A program made the position numbers and the translations under genes. DNA of 5,373 bases, taken from positions 1 to 5,373 of the forward strand of contig DNGD01000181.1 of assembly GCA_003486725.1 (NCBI GenBank), given 5' to 3'. Below, piece by piece: positions 1 to 5,373 of this stretch; within the stretch, counting starts at the first letter, position 1, and the number at the start of each line of letters is the position of its first letter. A model generated the notes under the pieces. It was not told where the DNA came from. It searched no databases and saw nothing but the letters and a program-made list of their open reading frames with translations. The stretch is from Rhodospirillaceae bacterium. Lineage in GTDB: Bacteria > Pseudomonadota > Alphaproteobacteria > UBA9219.

Positions 1-764
1 GCAAGTTCGGCGAGCGCATGCCCTATATCACGCGCCAAGATGTGCGCGGTTTTTTAAAGCGTCGTCCTATCTGGCTGATGGAAAAATTGCGCATTGATGC
101 CGTGCGCCGTCAGGCCGCGATGATGGAAATCGAAGCCGCAAACTTCTACGCCAAAGCCGCCAGCCGCGCCGTCGACGTCGATGTGCGCAAATTGCTGGGC
201 GATCTCGCTTTGGAGGAAACAGGCCATGCCGCCCGCGCCGACTCGGTCGAGAAAAGCGCCGTCCCCCAAACGGCGAAAGAAGCCGAAGAGTCCATCGCAA
301 AACGGATGTTCCTTTTGCAGATCGTACAGCCCGGCCTTGCCGGACTGATCGATGGTTCCATTTCCACGATGGCACCCATCTTCGCCGCCGCCTTTGCGAC
401 ACATAATACCCGTGACGCTTTTCTGGTCGGCATCGCGGCCTCCATCGGCTCCGGCATCAGCATGGGAATCACGGAGGCCATGTCGGATGATGGCGCACTG
501 ACGGGACGCGGGCAGCCGTGGGTGCGCGGCACCGCGTGCGGGTTGATGACAACGGCGGGCGGCCTTGGCCACACCCTGCCCTATTTGATTTCGGATTTCT
601 GGACGGCCACGGGCATCGCCGCCGTCCTTGTGCTGGTGGAGCTGTGGGCGATCTGCTGGATCCGCTGGAAATATATGGAAACACCGTTCCACTCAGCCCT
701 CGTCCAAGTCGTCCTTGGCGGCGCGTTGGTCCTGCTCACGGGCATCGTGATCGGGAGCGCGTAA
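1..764 (+). CDS. mbfA: MbfA, ferritin-like/VIT1-family membrane iron exporter (5'-truncated by window edge)
   Basis: This is the 3' part of a membrane-bound ferritin-like protein that exports iron from the cytoplasm and protects against iron and peroxide stress. The open frame runs to the first base; the first whole codon is at base 3 and reads KFGER before the Met at 18. That Met is internal, because the family has an FGE-type segment here and a first ferritin half upstream. Counting Met18 as 1, the second ferritin half shows E39 with Y44 and an EExxH motif (E66, E67, H70). The VIT1/CCC1 domain follows, with about five membrane segments near 106-127, 133-155, 169-191, 195-216 and 226-247. 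Family hallmarks are GLIDGSISTMAP (109-120) and SMGITEAMSDDG (148-159). In rhizobia, mbfA is known to be repressed by Irr under low iron; its promoter is outside this window. The family assignment is firm; export activity is inferred from characterised homologues. Confidence 0.93.
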   Translation, partial: KFGERMPYITRQDVRGFLKRRPIWLMEKLRIDAVRRQAAMMEIEAANFYAKAASRAVDVDVRKLLGDLALEETGHAARADSVEKSAVPQTAKEAEESIAKRMFLLQIVQPGLAGLIDGSISTMAPIFAAAFATHNTRDAFLVGIAASIGSGISMGITEAMSDDGALTGRGQPWVRGTACGLMTTAGGLGHTLPYLISDFWTATGIAAVLVLVELWAICWIRWKYMETPFHSALVQVVLGGALVLLTGIVIGSA

Positions 765-791
765 AAACAAGAGCTTCCCTATGTTTTATTT

Positions 792-811
792 CCTCCCCTG
801 CGAGCGGGAGG
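792..811 (+). promoter_or_regulatory. Hairpin enclosing the prmA Shine-Dalgarno
   Basis: CCTCCC (792-797) pairs perfectly with GGGAGG (806-811) around an 8-base loop. The right arm contains the GGAGG core of the ribosome binding site, so folding would hide it. No T-run follows on either strand, so this is not a typical intrinsic terminator. It may be a translational control element or a remnant of a dispersed palindromic repeat of the kind common in alphaproteobacterial intergenic DNA. Confidence 0.45.
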
Positions 812-814
812 TGA
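807..814 (+). promoter_or_regulatory. Strong Shine-Dalgarno for prmA
   Basis: GGAGGTGA is an eight-base match to the anti-Shine-Dalgarno end of 16S rRNA, ending 6 bases before the ATG at 821. It is the main reason to place the prmA start at 821 rather than at the ATG at 851, which has only GAGGA at 843-847, close to the start codon. Confidence 0.6.
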
Positions 815-820
815 GATAGA

Positions 821-1744
821 ATGCCTTTATCATTATCATGCCGAGGAACTATGCCCCTTAAGCCCGACCTCCATACGATCCGCATTTCTTGCCGCCCCGA
901 ACAAACGGAGCGCGTGAGCGCTTTGTTCGAAGAAGAGGCGCTGGCGGTCTCGATCCTTGCGCCCCCGCGCGAAACGATGGCGATGGTGGAAATGCTGGTC
1001 GACGGCTGCCCCGATGCCGCGCCGATCTATGAACGGCTGAAGCCCGTTTTGGGCGAAGCGGCTCTGCTGAAATCAACCTTCGACATTATTCCTGTCGGCA
1101 ATCTGGACTGGATCAAGAAAGTGTCGGAAGATTTTCCGCCTCTGCCCGTGGCACGCTGGACGGTTTTCGGCGCGGCGCATCGCGACAAGATTACCGATCC
1201 GGCGCTGGCTTTACAGATCGATGCGACCTCGGCCTTCGGCACGGGCGAGCATCCGACAACGCGCGGTTGTCTTGAGCGGCTGGATGAGTTGCTGCGCGCC
1301 AACGAACAACTGCAAAACGGGCGGATGCTGGATATGGGCTGTGGCTCCGGCATTCTGGCGATGGCGTTTGCCAAGGCAACGCGCGGGCGCGCGTTGGGTG
1401 TGGACATGGATGAACTCTCCGTCGCGATCGCCAAAGACAACGCCGTGAACAACGGCGTGCAGGATCGCGTGCGCTTTGAAATCAGCATGGGCTATGCGCT
1501 GCCGCTTATCGCGCAGCAAGCGCCCTATGATTTGATTATGGCGAATATTTTCGCCGATCCGCTTTGCGAAATGGCAGGACAACTGAAAGACCATTTGAAG
1601 ATTGGCGGCATAGCCATTCTGTCCGGCTTGTTAAACACACAAGCAGACGCGGTGATCAAAGCGCATGAGGCGCAAGGATTAAAACTGGTCGATCAAAAAT
1701 CGCTTGGCGAGTGGACTGTGCTTGCACTCTCGCGTCCAATATGA
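821..1744 (+). CDS. prmA: Ribosomal protein L11 methyltransferase PrmA
   Basis: PrmA is a cytosolic SAM-dependent enzyme that trimethylates ribosomal protein L11. The 307-residue product has a divergent N-terminal substrate-recognition domain (about 15-95), then a Rossmann methyltransferase domain. Visible signatures are FGTGEHPTT (139-147), the SAM-binding motif I DMGCGSG (171-177), the acidic GVDMDE strand end (193-198), and NIFADPL (242-248), the family's NPPY-like active-site motif. Length is usual for the family. The start is uncertain. ATG 821 has a perfect Shine-Dalgarno, but the ten codons to ATG 851 include two rare TTA codons in a tandem TTATCA repeat and look non-coding; starting at 851 would give 297 residues. 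The gene lies 56 bases after mbfA and 13 bases before pepP, with which it probably forms a transcription unit. The function is secure; L11 as substrate rests on family knowledge. Confidence 0.95.
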   Translation: MPLSLSCRGTMPLKPDLHTIRISCRPEQTERVSALFEEEALAVSILAPPRETMAMVEMLVDGCPDAAPIYERLKPVLGEAALLKSTFDIIPVGNLDWIKKVSEDFPPLPVARWTVFGAAHRDKITDPALALQIDATSAFGTGEHPTTRGCLERLDELLRANEQLQNGRMLDMGCGSGILAMAFAKATRGRALGVDMDELSVAIAKDNAVNNGVQDRVRFEISMGYALPLIAQQAPYDLIMANIFADPLCEMAGQLKDHLKIGGIAILSGLLNTQADAVIKAHEAQGLKLVDQKSLGEWTVLALSRPI

Positions 1745-1757
1745 TCAACATTGGGGC

Positions 1758-3572
1758 ATGAACCAGTCTCTCTCTTCCGCTCTTTCCACCCCGCCCTTTT
1801 ATGACCGCCTACAAGCTTTGCGCGATGCGCTGAAGGCGCAGGGGCTTGACGGTTTTCTTGTCCCGATGGCGGACGAATACCAAAATGAATATGTCGCGCC
1901 GCAGTCCAAGCGCATCAAATTCCTGACGGGCTTTTCCGGCTCGGCCGGTTTTGTGATCGTACTGATGGATCGCGCCATCTTTTTCACGGACAGCCGTTAT
2001 ACGCTGCAAGCGGGCGACCAATTGCCGCAAGGTCTTTACACGCTGTTCGATACGGCCAAGAAAACGCCCTCCGCGTGGCTGGAAGAAAATCTGCTGACGC
2101 AGATGGTCATCGGTTTCGATCCACGCCTTCACACCGCGCGGCAGATCGAAAGGTACGAAGCCGTCGCGCTGAAGAAAAACGCGACGCTCAAGCCTCTGGC
2201 CGAAAACCCGATCGACGCGCTGTGGACGGACAGGCCGCAAGGTTCGCTGACGCCCATTACAGTGCATGATATCGGCTATGCCGGCAAAGCCTCCGTCCTC
2301 AAACGTCACGAGATCGCGGAAGAGCTGAAAAAGAAAAACCTGAACGCGGCGGTTATCACCGATCCGGCCTCGGTTGCTTGGCTGCTCAACGTGCGCGGCG
2401 GGGATGTTTCCTATACGCCGCTGCCGCTTTCCACGGTTATCACACGCGTGGACGGCACGGTGGAATGGTTTGTCGATCCGCGCAAGGTTCCGCACGATGT
2501 GGACAAAGCGCTGGGCAGCGACGTGACGCGCTATGCTGAAACAGAATTTCCCGCCGCACTGAAACGCCTCGGCGAGGCCAAGGCGCGCGTGATGGTCGAC
2601 CCCGAAGAAACAGCCTATGCGACGATCCAGACGTTGCGCGAAAACGGCGCGGCGCTGACCTTTGAAAGCGATCCGTGCGCCCTTCCCCGCGCCTGTAAAA
2701 ACAACACGGAAATCGACGGCATGCGCGCGGCGCATCGGCGCGACGGCGCAGCGCTTGTCAAACTCATGGCGTGGATTGATCAAACCGCGCCGCAAGGCGG
2801 CGTCAGCGAAATCGACGTGGAACAAAAGCTCACCGCTTTTCGTGAGCAAGGCAACCTGTATCAAGGCCCCAGCTTTGCCACCATCGCAGGATCGGGCCCC
2901 AACGGCGCGATCGTGCATTACCGTGCGGTGAAAGAGACCACGCGCCAACTCGACAAAAACAGCTTCTTGCTCCTTGACAGCGGCGCGCAATATCTGGACG
3001 GCACCACGGATGTGACGCGCACCATTCCTCTGGGCACCATCACACCGGAAATGCGCGATCGCTATACGCGCGTTCTCAAGGGTCACATCGCCCTCGCCGC
3101 CGCACGGTTTCCCGAAGGCACCAGCGGCGCGGATCTGGATGTTCTGGCGCGGCAATATCTGTGGGAAGCGGGTCTTGATTACGGCCACGGCACGGGTCAC
3201 GGCGTCGGCTGTTACTTGTGCGTGCATGAAGGACCGCAAGGCGTCTCGCGGCGCGGGGTTGCCCCGCTCTGCCCCAATATGGTTCTCTCGAACGAGCCAG
3301 GTTATTACAAGCCGAAGCATTACGGCATCCGCCTTGAGAATTTGCAGTATGTCGTCGAGCTGTTTGAAATCAGCAATCCTGATATGAAGATGCTGGGCTT
3401 CGAGCCGCTGACCCTCGCGCCCTTTGATCGCCGCGCCATCGATGCCACGATGCTGACAAGTCGGGAAAAGGAATGGCTGAACGCCTATCACGCGCGTGTT
3501 TGCAAGGCGCTGCGTCCTCAACTGGACGAGACCGCCGGACAATGGCTCATCGCCGCAACAGCTCCGCTGTAA
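1758..3572 (+). CDS. pepP: Xaa-Pro aminopeptidase P, M24B family, long three-domain form
   Basis: This cytosolic metallopeptidase removes N-terminal residues that precede proline. At 604 residues it matches the long, eukaryotic-type (XPNPEP1-like) aminopeptidase P, not the roughly 440-residue E. coli PepP. It has two creatinase-like N-terminal domains (about 14-150 and 165-310), the M24 pita-bread catalytic domain (about 320-535) and a short M24 C-terminal domain (about 545-604). All five dinuclear metal ligands are present with family spacing: D407, D418, H481, E513 and E527. Catalytic histidines H387 (IVHYR) and H490 (VHEGP) are also present. No signal peptide is seen. ATG 1758 was chosen because the longer frame begins with TTG at 1704 inside prmA. 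There is no proper Shine-Dalgarno (a G-run at 1753-1756 is too close), so translation is probably coupled to prmA. A CxxC (C485, C488) beside metal ligand H481 is unusual. Confidence 0.94.
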   Translation: MNQSLSSALSTPPFYDRLQALRDALKAQGLDGFLVPMADEYQNEYVAPQSKRIKFLTGFSGSAGFVIVLMDRAIFFTDSRYTLQAGDQLPQGLYTLFDTAKKTPSAWLEENLLTQMVIGFDPRLHTARQIERYEAVALKKNATLKPLAENPIDALWTDRPQGSLTPITVHDIGYAGKASVLKRHEIAEELKKKNLNAAVITDPASVAWLLNVRGGDVSYTPLPLSTVITRVDGTVEWFVDPRKVPHDVDKALGSDVTRYAETEFPAALKRLGEAKARVMVDPEETAYATIQTLRENGAALTFESDPCALPRACKNNTEIDGMRAAHRRDGAALVKLMAWIDQTAPQGGVSEIDVEQKLTAFREQGNLYQGPSFATIAGSGPNGAIVHYRAVKETTRQLDKNSFLLLDSGAQYLDGTTDVTRTIPLGTITPEMRDRYTRVLKGHIALAAARFPEGTSGADLDVLARQYLWEAGLDYGHGTGHGVGCYLCVHEGPQGVSRRGVAPLCPNMVLSNEPGYYKPKHYGIRLENLQYVVELFEISNPDMKMLGFEPLTLAPFDRRAIDATMLTSREKEWLNAYHARVCKALRPQLDETAGQWLIAATAPL

Positions 3573-3602
3573 ACAAACCACAATTAACGTGCGCGATAGT
3601 CA

Positions 3603-3632
3603 TTGCGCTGACGGCACAAAACTTGGTACAAT
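3603..3632 (+). promoter_or_regulatory. Candidate sigma-70-type promoter for dps
   Basis: A TACAAT -10 box (3627-3632, five of six consensus bases) lies 18 bases after a weak -35 TTGCGC (3603-3608). Transcription would start near 3639, just where the Irr-like operator begins. An alternative -10, TAGAAT at 3644-3649, with CTTGGT at 3622-3627, would place the operator over the -10 box. Either geometry suits repression. Confidence 0.45.
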
Positions 3633-3638
3633 GGTGTT

Positions 3639-3661
3639 TGTTCTAGAATACTTCTAAAACA
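3639..3661 (+). promoter_or_regulatory. Irr box (ICE-type iron operator) upstream of dps
   Basis: TGTTCTAGAA (3639-3648) and TTCTAAAACA (3652-3661) form an inverted repeat with nine of ten base pairs around a three-base centre. The inner core fits the alphaproteobacterial Irr motif, as I recall it TTTAGAAnnnTTCTAAA, at 13 of 14 arm positions. Irr is a Fur-family regulator that binds DNA when iron or haem is low. Its position at or just after the predicted promoter implies repression of dps in low iron, the expected logic for an iron-storage gene. Confidence 0.72.
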
Positions 3662-3666
3662 GCAAC

Positions 3667-3674
3667 AAGGGAGG
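3667..3674 (+). promoter_or_regulatory. Shine-Dalgarno for dps
   Basis: AAGGGAGG ends 5 bases before the ATG at 3680 and fixes that start. It is immediately followed by CTCCC, so GGGAG and CTCCC are complementary, but the stem would be very tight (four pairs with a three-base loop). Confidence 0.75.
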
Positions 3675-3679
3675 CTCCC

Positions 3680-4189
3680 ATGGCCAAAAAAACCGTCACA
3701 AAAAGCAAGGCCGTTAAAGTAACATCGAGTGCTAAAGTATCGAATGCGCAGGCATCGATGGCCAAGCAGCTCGCCAATGTGCTGAGCGATACCTATGTTC
3801 TCGCGGTCAAAACGCATGGCTATCACTGGAACGTGGTGGGAATGAGCTTTGCGCCGTTGCACGCATTTTTTGGTGAGCAATATGCCTCTCTCACCGCCGC
3901 TGCCGATGAAATCGCGGAGCGTATCCGCGCGCTGGGCATGATGCCTGACGGCAGCATGGAATCCTTTTTGCAAAACACCGTGATCACCGAAGCGGGCACC
4001 AAGGCTCTGACAGCCGAAGGCATGCTTGCTGATTTGCTCGCCAGCCATGAGCTTGTGCGCGAACGTCTGGTGGAGGCCGAAAACATGGCCGACGACATCG
4101 ATGATCTGGCAACACAGGATTTGATGGTCAAACAGCTGGGCGAGCATGAGAAAACCATGTGGATGATCCGCAGCCATATTACAAAATAA
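3680..4189 (+). CDS. dps: Dps, DNA-binding ferritin-like protein from starved cells
   Basis: Dps assembles into a 12-subunit shell that oxidises ferrous iron with peroxide, stores the iron and shields DNA. The 169-residue product has a flexible lysine-rich N-terminal tail (K3, K4, K8, K10, K13, K19) suited to DNA binding, then a four-helix ferritin fold. The inter-subunit ferroxidase signature is clear: H49 in KTHGYHW (44-50), H61, D76 and E80 in DEIAERIRALG (76-86). One expected ligand is missing: the carboxylate four residues after H61 (D67 in E. coli Dps) is G65, with E66 next to it. Length and the C-terminal HEKTMWMIRSH segment are typical. The gene has its own promoter region with an Irr box and a strong Shine-Dalgarno, and mnmA follows after 4 bases. 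The family is certain; full ferroxidase activity is open because of G65. Confidence 0.95.
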   Translation: MAKKTVTKSKAVKVTSSAKVSNAQASMAKQLANVLSDTYVLAVKTHGYHWNVVGMSFAPLHAFFGEQYASLTAAADEIAERIRALGMMPDGSMESFLQNTVITEAGTKALTAEGMLADLLASHELVRERLVEAENMADDIDDLATQDLMVKQLGEHEKTMWMIRSHITK

Positions 4190-4193
4190 ACCG

Positions 4194-5285
4194 ATGCGCG
4201 AGAACACGTCACCCGATAAAGCCCTAGATGGCTCCGCACTTCGCGTTGCCGTGGCTTTGTCGGGCGGTGTGGACAGCGCCGTCGCGGCGGCGCTGTACAA
4301 GGAACGCGGCGCGGATGTTTTCGCGCTGACCATGCGCCTTCAAGACGACGACAACACGGATGATGCCGCGCGCGTCGCGGCGGCTCTCGGCATTCCCCAC
4401 CACATCATCGACCTGCGCGATCTTTTCGCCTCCTGCGTCATGGATTATTTCGCCGACAGCTATCTGGATGGCGAAACGCCCGTGCCGTGCGTGCGGTGCA
4501 ATCGACTGATCAAATTCGGTGCGCTGATGGATGCAGCTAAAGAAATGGGCGCGCAGGCTCTCGTGACCGGCCATTATGCGCGGCGCGTTGAAACGCCGGA
4601 AGGCGCACAGCTTCATACTGGCGATGATCCAGCGCGCGATCAAAGCTATTTCCTGTCAGCGTTGACGCAAGCGCAAATAGACTTCCTGCGCTTTCCGCTG
4701 GCCGAGATGACCAAGGACGACACGCGCGCGATCGCCGCGAGCCTTGGCCTTTCCGTCGCGCAAAAACCGGACAGTCAGGATATTTGCTTTGTGCCCTGCG
4801 GCGATTACGCGAGCGTTCTGCAAAGGCTTCGCCCCGAGGCGTTCACGCGCGGCAACATTGTCGATGAGGCAGGAAACATTCTGGGCACCCATGATGGCAT
4901 TGCGCATTTTACGGTGGGGCAGCGCAAGGGCCTGAACCTGAGCGCGCGCAAAGGCGACAACAACGCGCCTTTGTTTGTGCTTGCGCTGGATGCCGCAAAA
5001 AACCAAGTCATCGTCGGGCCGCGCGAGGCGCTGGCCAAACGCATCGTGACGCTGACCGATTTGAATTGGCTGGGCGGCGATGTTCCTGCGGGCGGGCTCC
5101 CCGTCACGGTCAAGCTGCGCTCCATGCAAGCCCCTGTGGCCGCGACATTCCATAAACTGGATGATGGAAAATCCGGCGAAATCCATTTGAGCGAACCCGT
5201 CTTCGGCGTCGCGGCGGGACAGGCTGGCGTGATGTATGACGGTACGCACCTTCTGGGCGGCGGTCGCATTGTGGGGGCACGGTAA
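4194..5285 (+). CDS. mnmA: tRNA-specific 2-thiouridylase MnmA
   Basis: MnmA uses ATP and sulfur relayed from a cysteine desulfurase to thiolate U34 at the wobble position of tRNAs for Lys, Glu and Gln. The 363-residue product has the PP-loop SGGVDS (23-28), the nucleophile C102 in TPVPCVRCN (95-103), TGHYAR (125-130), DQSYFLSAL (149-157), the second catalytic cysteine C198 in SQDICF (194-199) and FTVGQRKGL (239-247), followed by the C-terminal beta-barrel domains. The start at 4194 is the only sensible one before the PP-loop, leaving a roughly 16-residue lead. No Shine-Dalgarno precedes it, and the dps stop is only 4 bases upstream, so coupled translation from a dps-mnmA transcript is likely. 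The segment between MRLQ (47-50) and the DDAARVA helix (56-62) is shorter than in most MnmA proteins and lacks their usual cysteine(s). Function is otherwise secure. Confidence 0.96.
   Translation: MRENTSPDKALDGSALRVAVALSGGVDSAVAAALYKERGADVFALTMRLQDDDNTDDAARVAAALGIPHHIIDLRDLFASCVMDYFADSYLDGETPVPCVRCNRLIKFGALMDAAKEMGAQALVTGHYARRVETPEGAQLHTGDDPARDQSYFLSALTQAQIDFLRFPLAEMTKDDTRAIAASLGLSVAQKPDSQDICFVPCGDYASVLQRLRPEAFTRGNIVDEAGNILGTHDGIAHFTVGQRKGLNLSARKGDNNAPLFVLALDAAKNQVIVGPREALAKRIVTLTDLNWLGGDVPAGGLPVTVKLRSMQAPVAATFHKLDDGKSGEIHLSEPVFGVAAGQAGVMYDGTHLLGGGRIVGAR
4273..4296 (+). repeat. Nine-base perfect inverted repeat inside mnmA
   Basis: ACAGCGCCG (4273-4281) and CGGCGCTGT (4288-4296) pair perfectly around a six-base loop. 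The site covers codons at and just after the PP-loop, about 80 bases into the gene. No T-run follows. It would be a stable mRNA hairpin, but alanine-rich GC codons can produce this by chance. Confidence 0.5.
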
Positions 5286-5291
5286 CGCGTC

Positions 5292-5337
5292 AAAACAGGC
5301 CGCGCCGCCGCTGCCAAAGGCCGTTTTGTCCCCTTTT
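5292..5337 (+). terminator. Candidate intrinsic terminator after mnmA
   Basis: Seven bases after the mnmA stop, AAAAC-A-GGCC (5292-5301) pairs with GGCCGTTTT (5319-5327) as a nine-pair stem with one bulged A and a 17-base GC-rich loop. The right arm ends in TTTT and a second TTTT lies at 5334-5337. The A-tract, GC stem and T-tract order is typical of a rho-independent terminator, although the loop is large and the T-tract interrupted. Confidence 0.5.
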
Positions 5338-5342
5338 CCGCG

Positions 5343-5371
5343 CTTTTAAGCCGTTTTTTCCGCCCTAAAAG
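5343..5371. repeat. T-rich inverted repeat at the window edge
   Basis: CTTTTA (5343-5348) pairs with TAAAAG (5366-5371) around a 17-base centre that includes TTTTTT (5354-5359). CCTTTT at 5332-5337 could also pair with AAAAGG at 5367-5372. It may be a second terminator or the end of a convergent downstream gene's terminator; the window stops too soon to tell. Confidence 0.25.
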
Positions 5372-5373
5372 GC

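Noticed and set aside
18..20. ATG at 18 as the start of mbfA
   Set aside because: The frame is open to the window start and the residues before it (KFGER) match the MbfA linker between ferritin halves. The real start is upstream, outside the window.
764..787. AAAACA/TGTTTT inverted repeat after mbfA as a terminator
   Set aside because: The stem is six pairs, nearly all A-T, with a 12-base loop and no GC core. It is too weak to call.
1704..1757. TTG at 1704 as the pepP start
   Set aside because: It overlaps prmA by 41 bases, lacks a Shine-Dalgarno, and adds residues with no resemblance to the family. ATG 1758 begins just ahead of the conserved N-terminal domain.
3253..3267. GCGGGG/CCCCGC hairpin in pepP
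   Set aside because: A six-pair stem inside a conserved coding region, not followed by T residues. It is expected by chance in GC-rich coding DNA.
1809..3581. A 590-codon open frame on the minus strand opposite pepP
   Set aside because: It is the antisense shadow of a well-supported M24 peptidase. Its translation is rich in Arg, His and Gln with no recognisable domain, and long antisense frames are expected opposite GC-rich genes.
3591..3608. GCGC...GCGC as a terminator for pepP
   Set aside because: The pairing is four bases of a self-complementary word with no T-run, so no credible terminator is seen in the pepP-dps gap.
3584..4333. A 249-codon minus-strand frame opposite dps and the start of mnmA
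   Set aside because: It spans two clear plus-strand genes and their control region, and shows no recognisable motif.
1..5373. A previously undescribed multi-gene system
   Set aside because: All five genes belong to well-known families with nearly all key residues in place. The novelty seen is in regulation and single residues, not in a new gene set.

Overview
The window looks like chromosomal DNA from an alphaproteobacterium. It is GC-rich and densely coded on the plus strand. Three features point to this class: an MbfA-type ferritin-like/VIT1 membrane protein, an MnmA with the TPxPCVRCN form of its first catalytic cysteine motif, and an Irr-type iron operator. The order within the class cannot be settled from this sequence. 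All five genes lie on the plus strand, and no mobile element, tRNA, rRNA or CRISPR array was seen.

Layout. Bases 1-764 hold the 3' part of mbfA, a membrane iron exporter; its first ferritin-like half lies upstream of the window. After a 56-base gap carrying a hairpin that contains a very strong Shine-Dalgarno, prmA (ribosomal protein L11 methyltransferase, 821-1744) begins. It is followed 13 bases later by a long, eukaryotic-type aminopeptidase P (1758-3572). A 107-base intergenic region (3573-3679) carries a promoter-like pair and a near-perfect Irr box in front of dps (3680-4189). Only 4 bases after dps comes mnmA (tRNA 2-thiouridylase, 4194-5285). The last 88 bases hold a terminator-like hairpin and a second T-rich inverted repeat cut close by the window edge.

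How the genes work together. The sequence suggests two two-gene units, prmA-pepP and dps-mnmA. In each, the first gene has a strong Shine-Dalgarno and the second has none and sits just after the preceding stop, so translational coupling is likely. MbfA (iron export) and Dps (iron storage and DNA protection) form an iron and peroxide-stress theme around housekeeping translation genes. The Irr box implies that dps, and by read-through mnmA, is shut off when iron is scarce.

I did not find a clearly new biological system. The points most worth a second look are the Irr operator driving a dps-mnmA pair, a missing ferroxidase carboxylate in Dps, a shortened MnmA lacking the usual cysteine-bearing segment, and the sequestered prmA Shine-Dalgarno.
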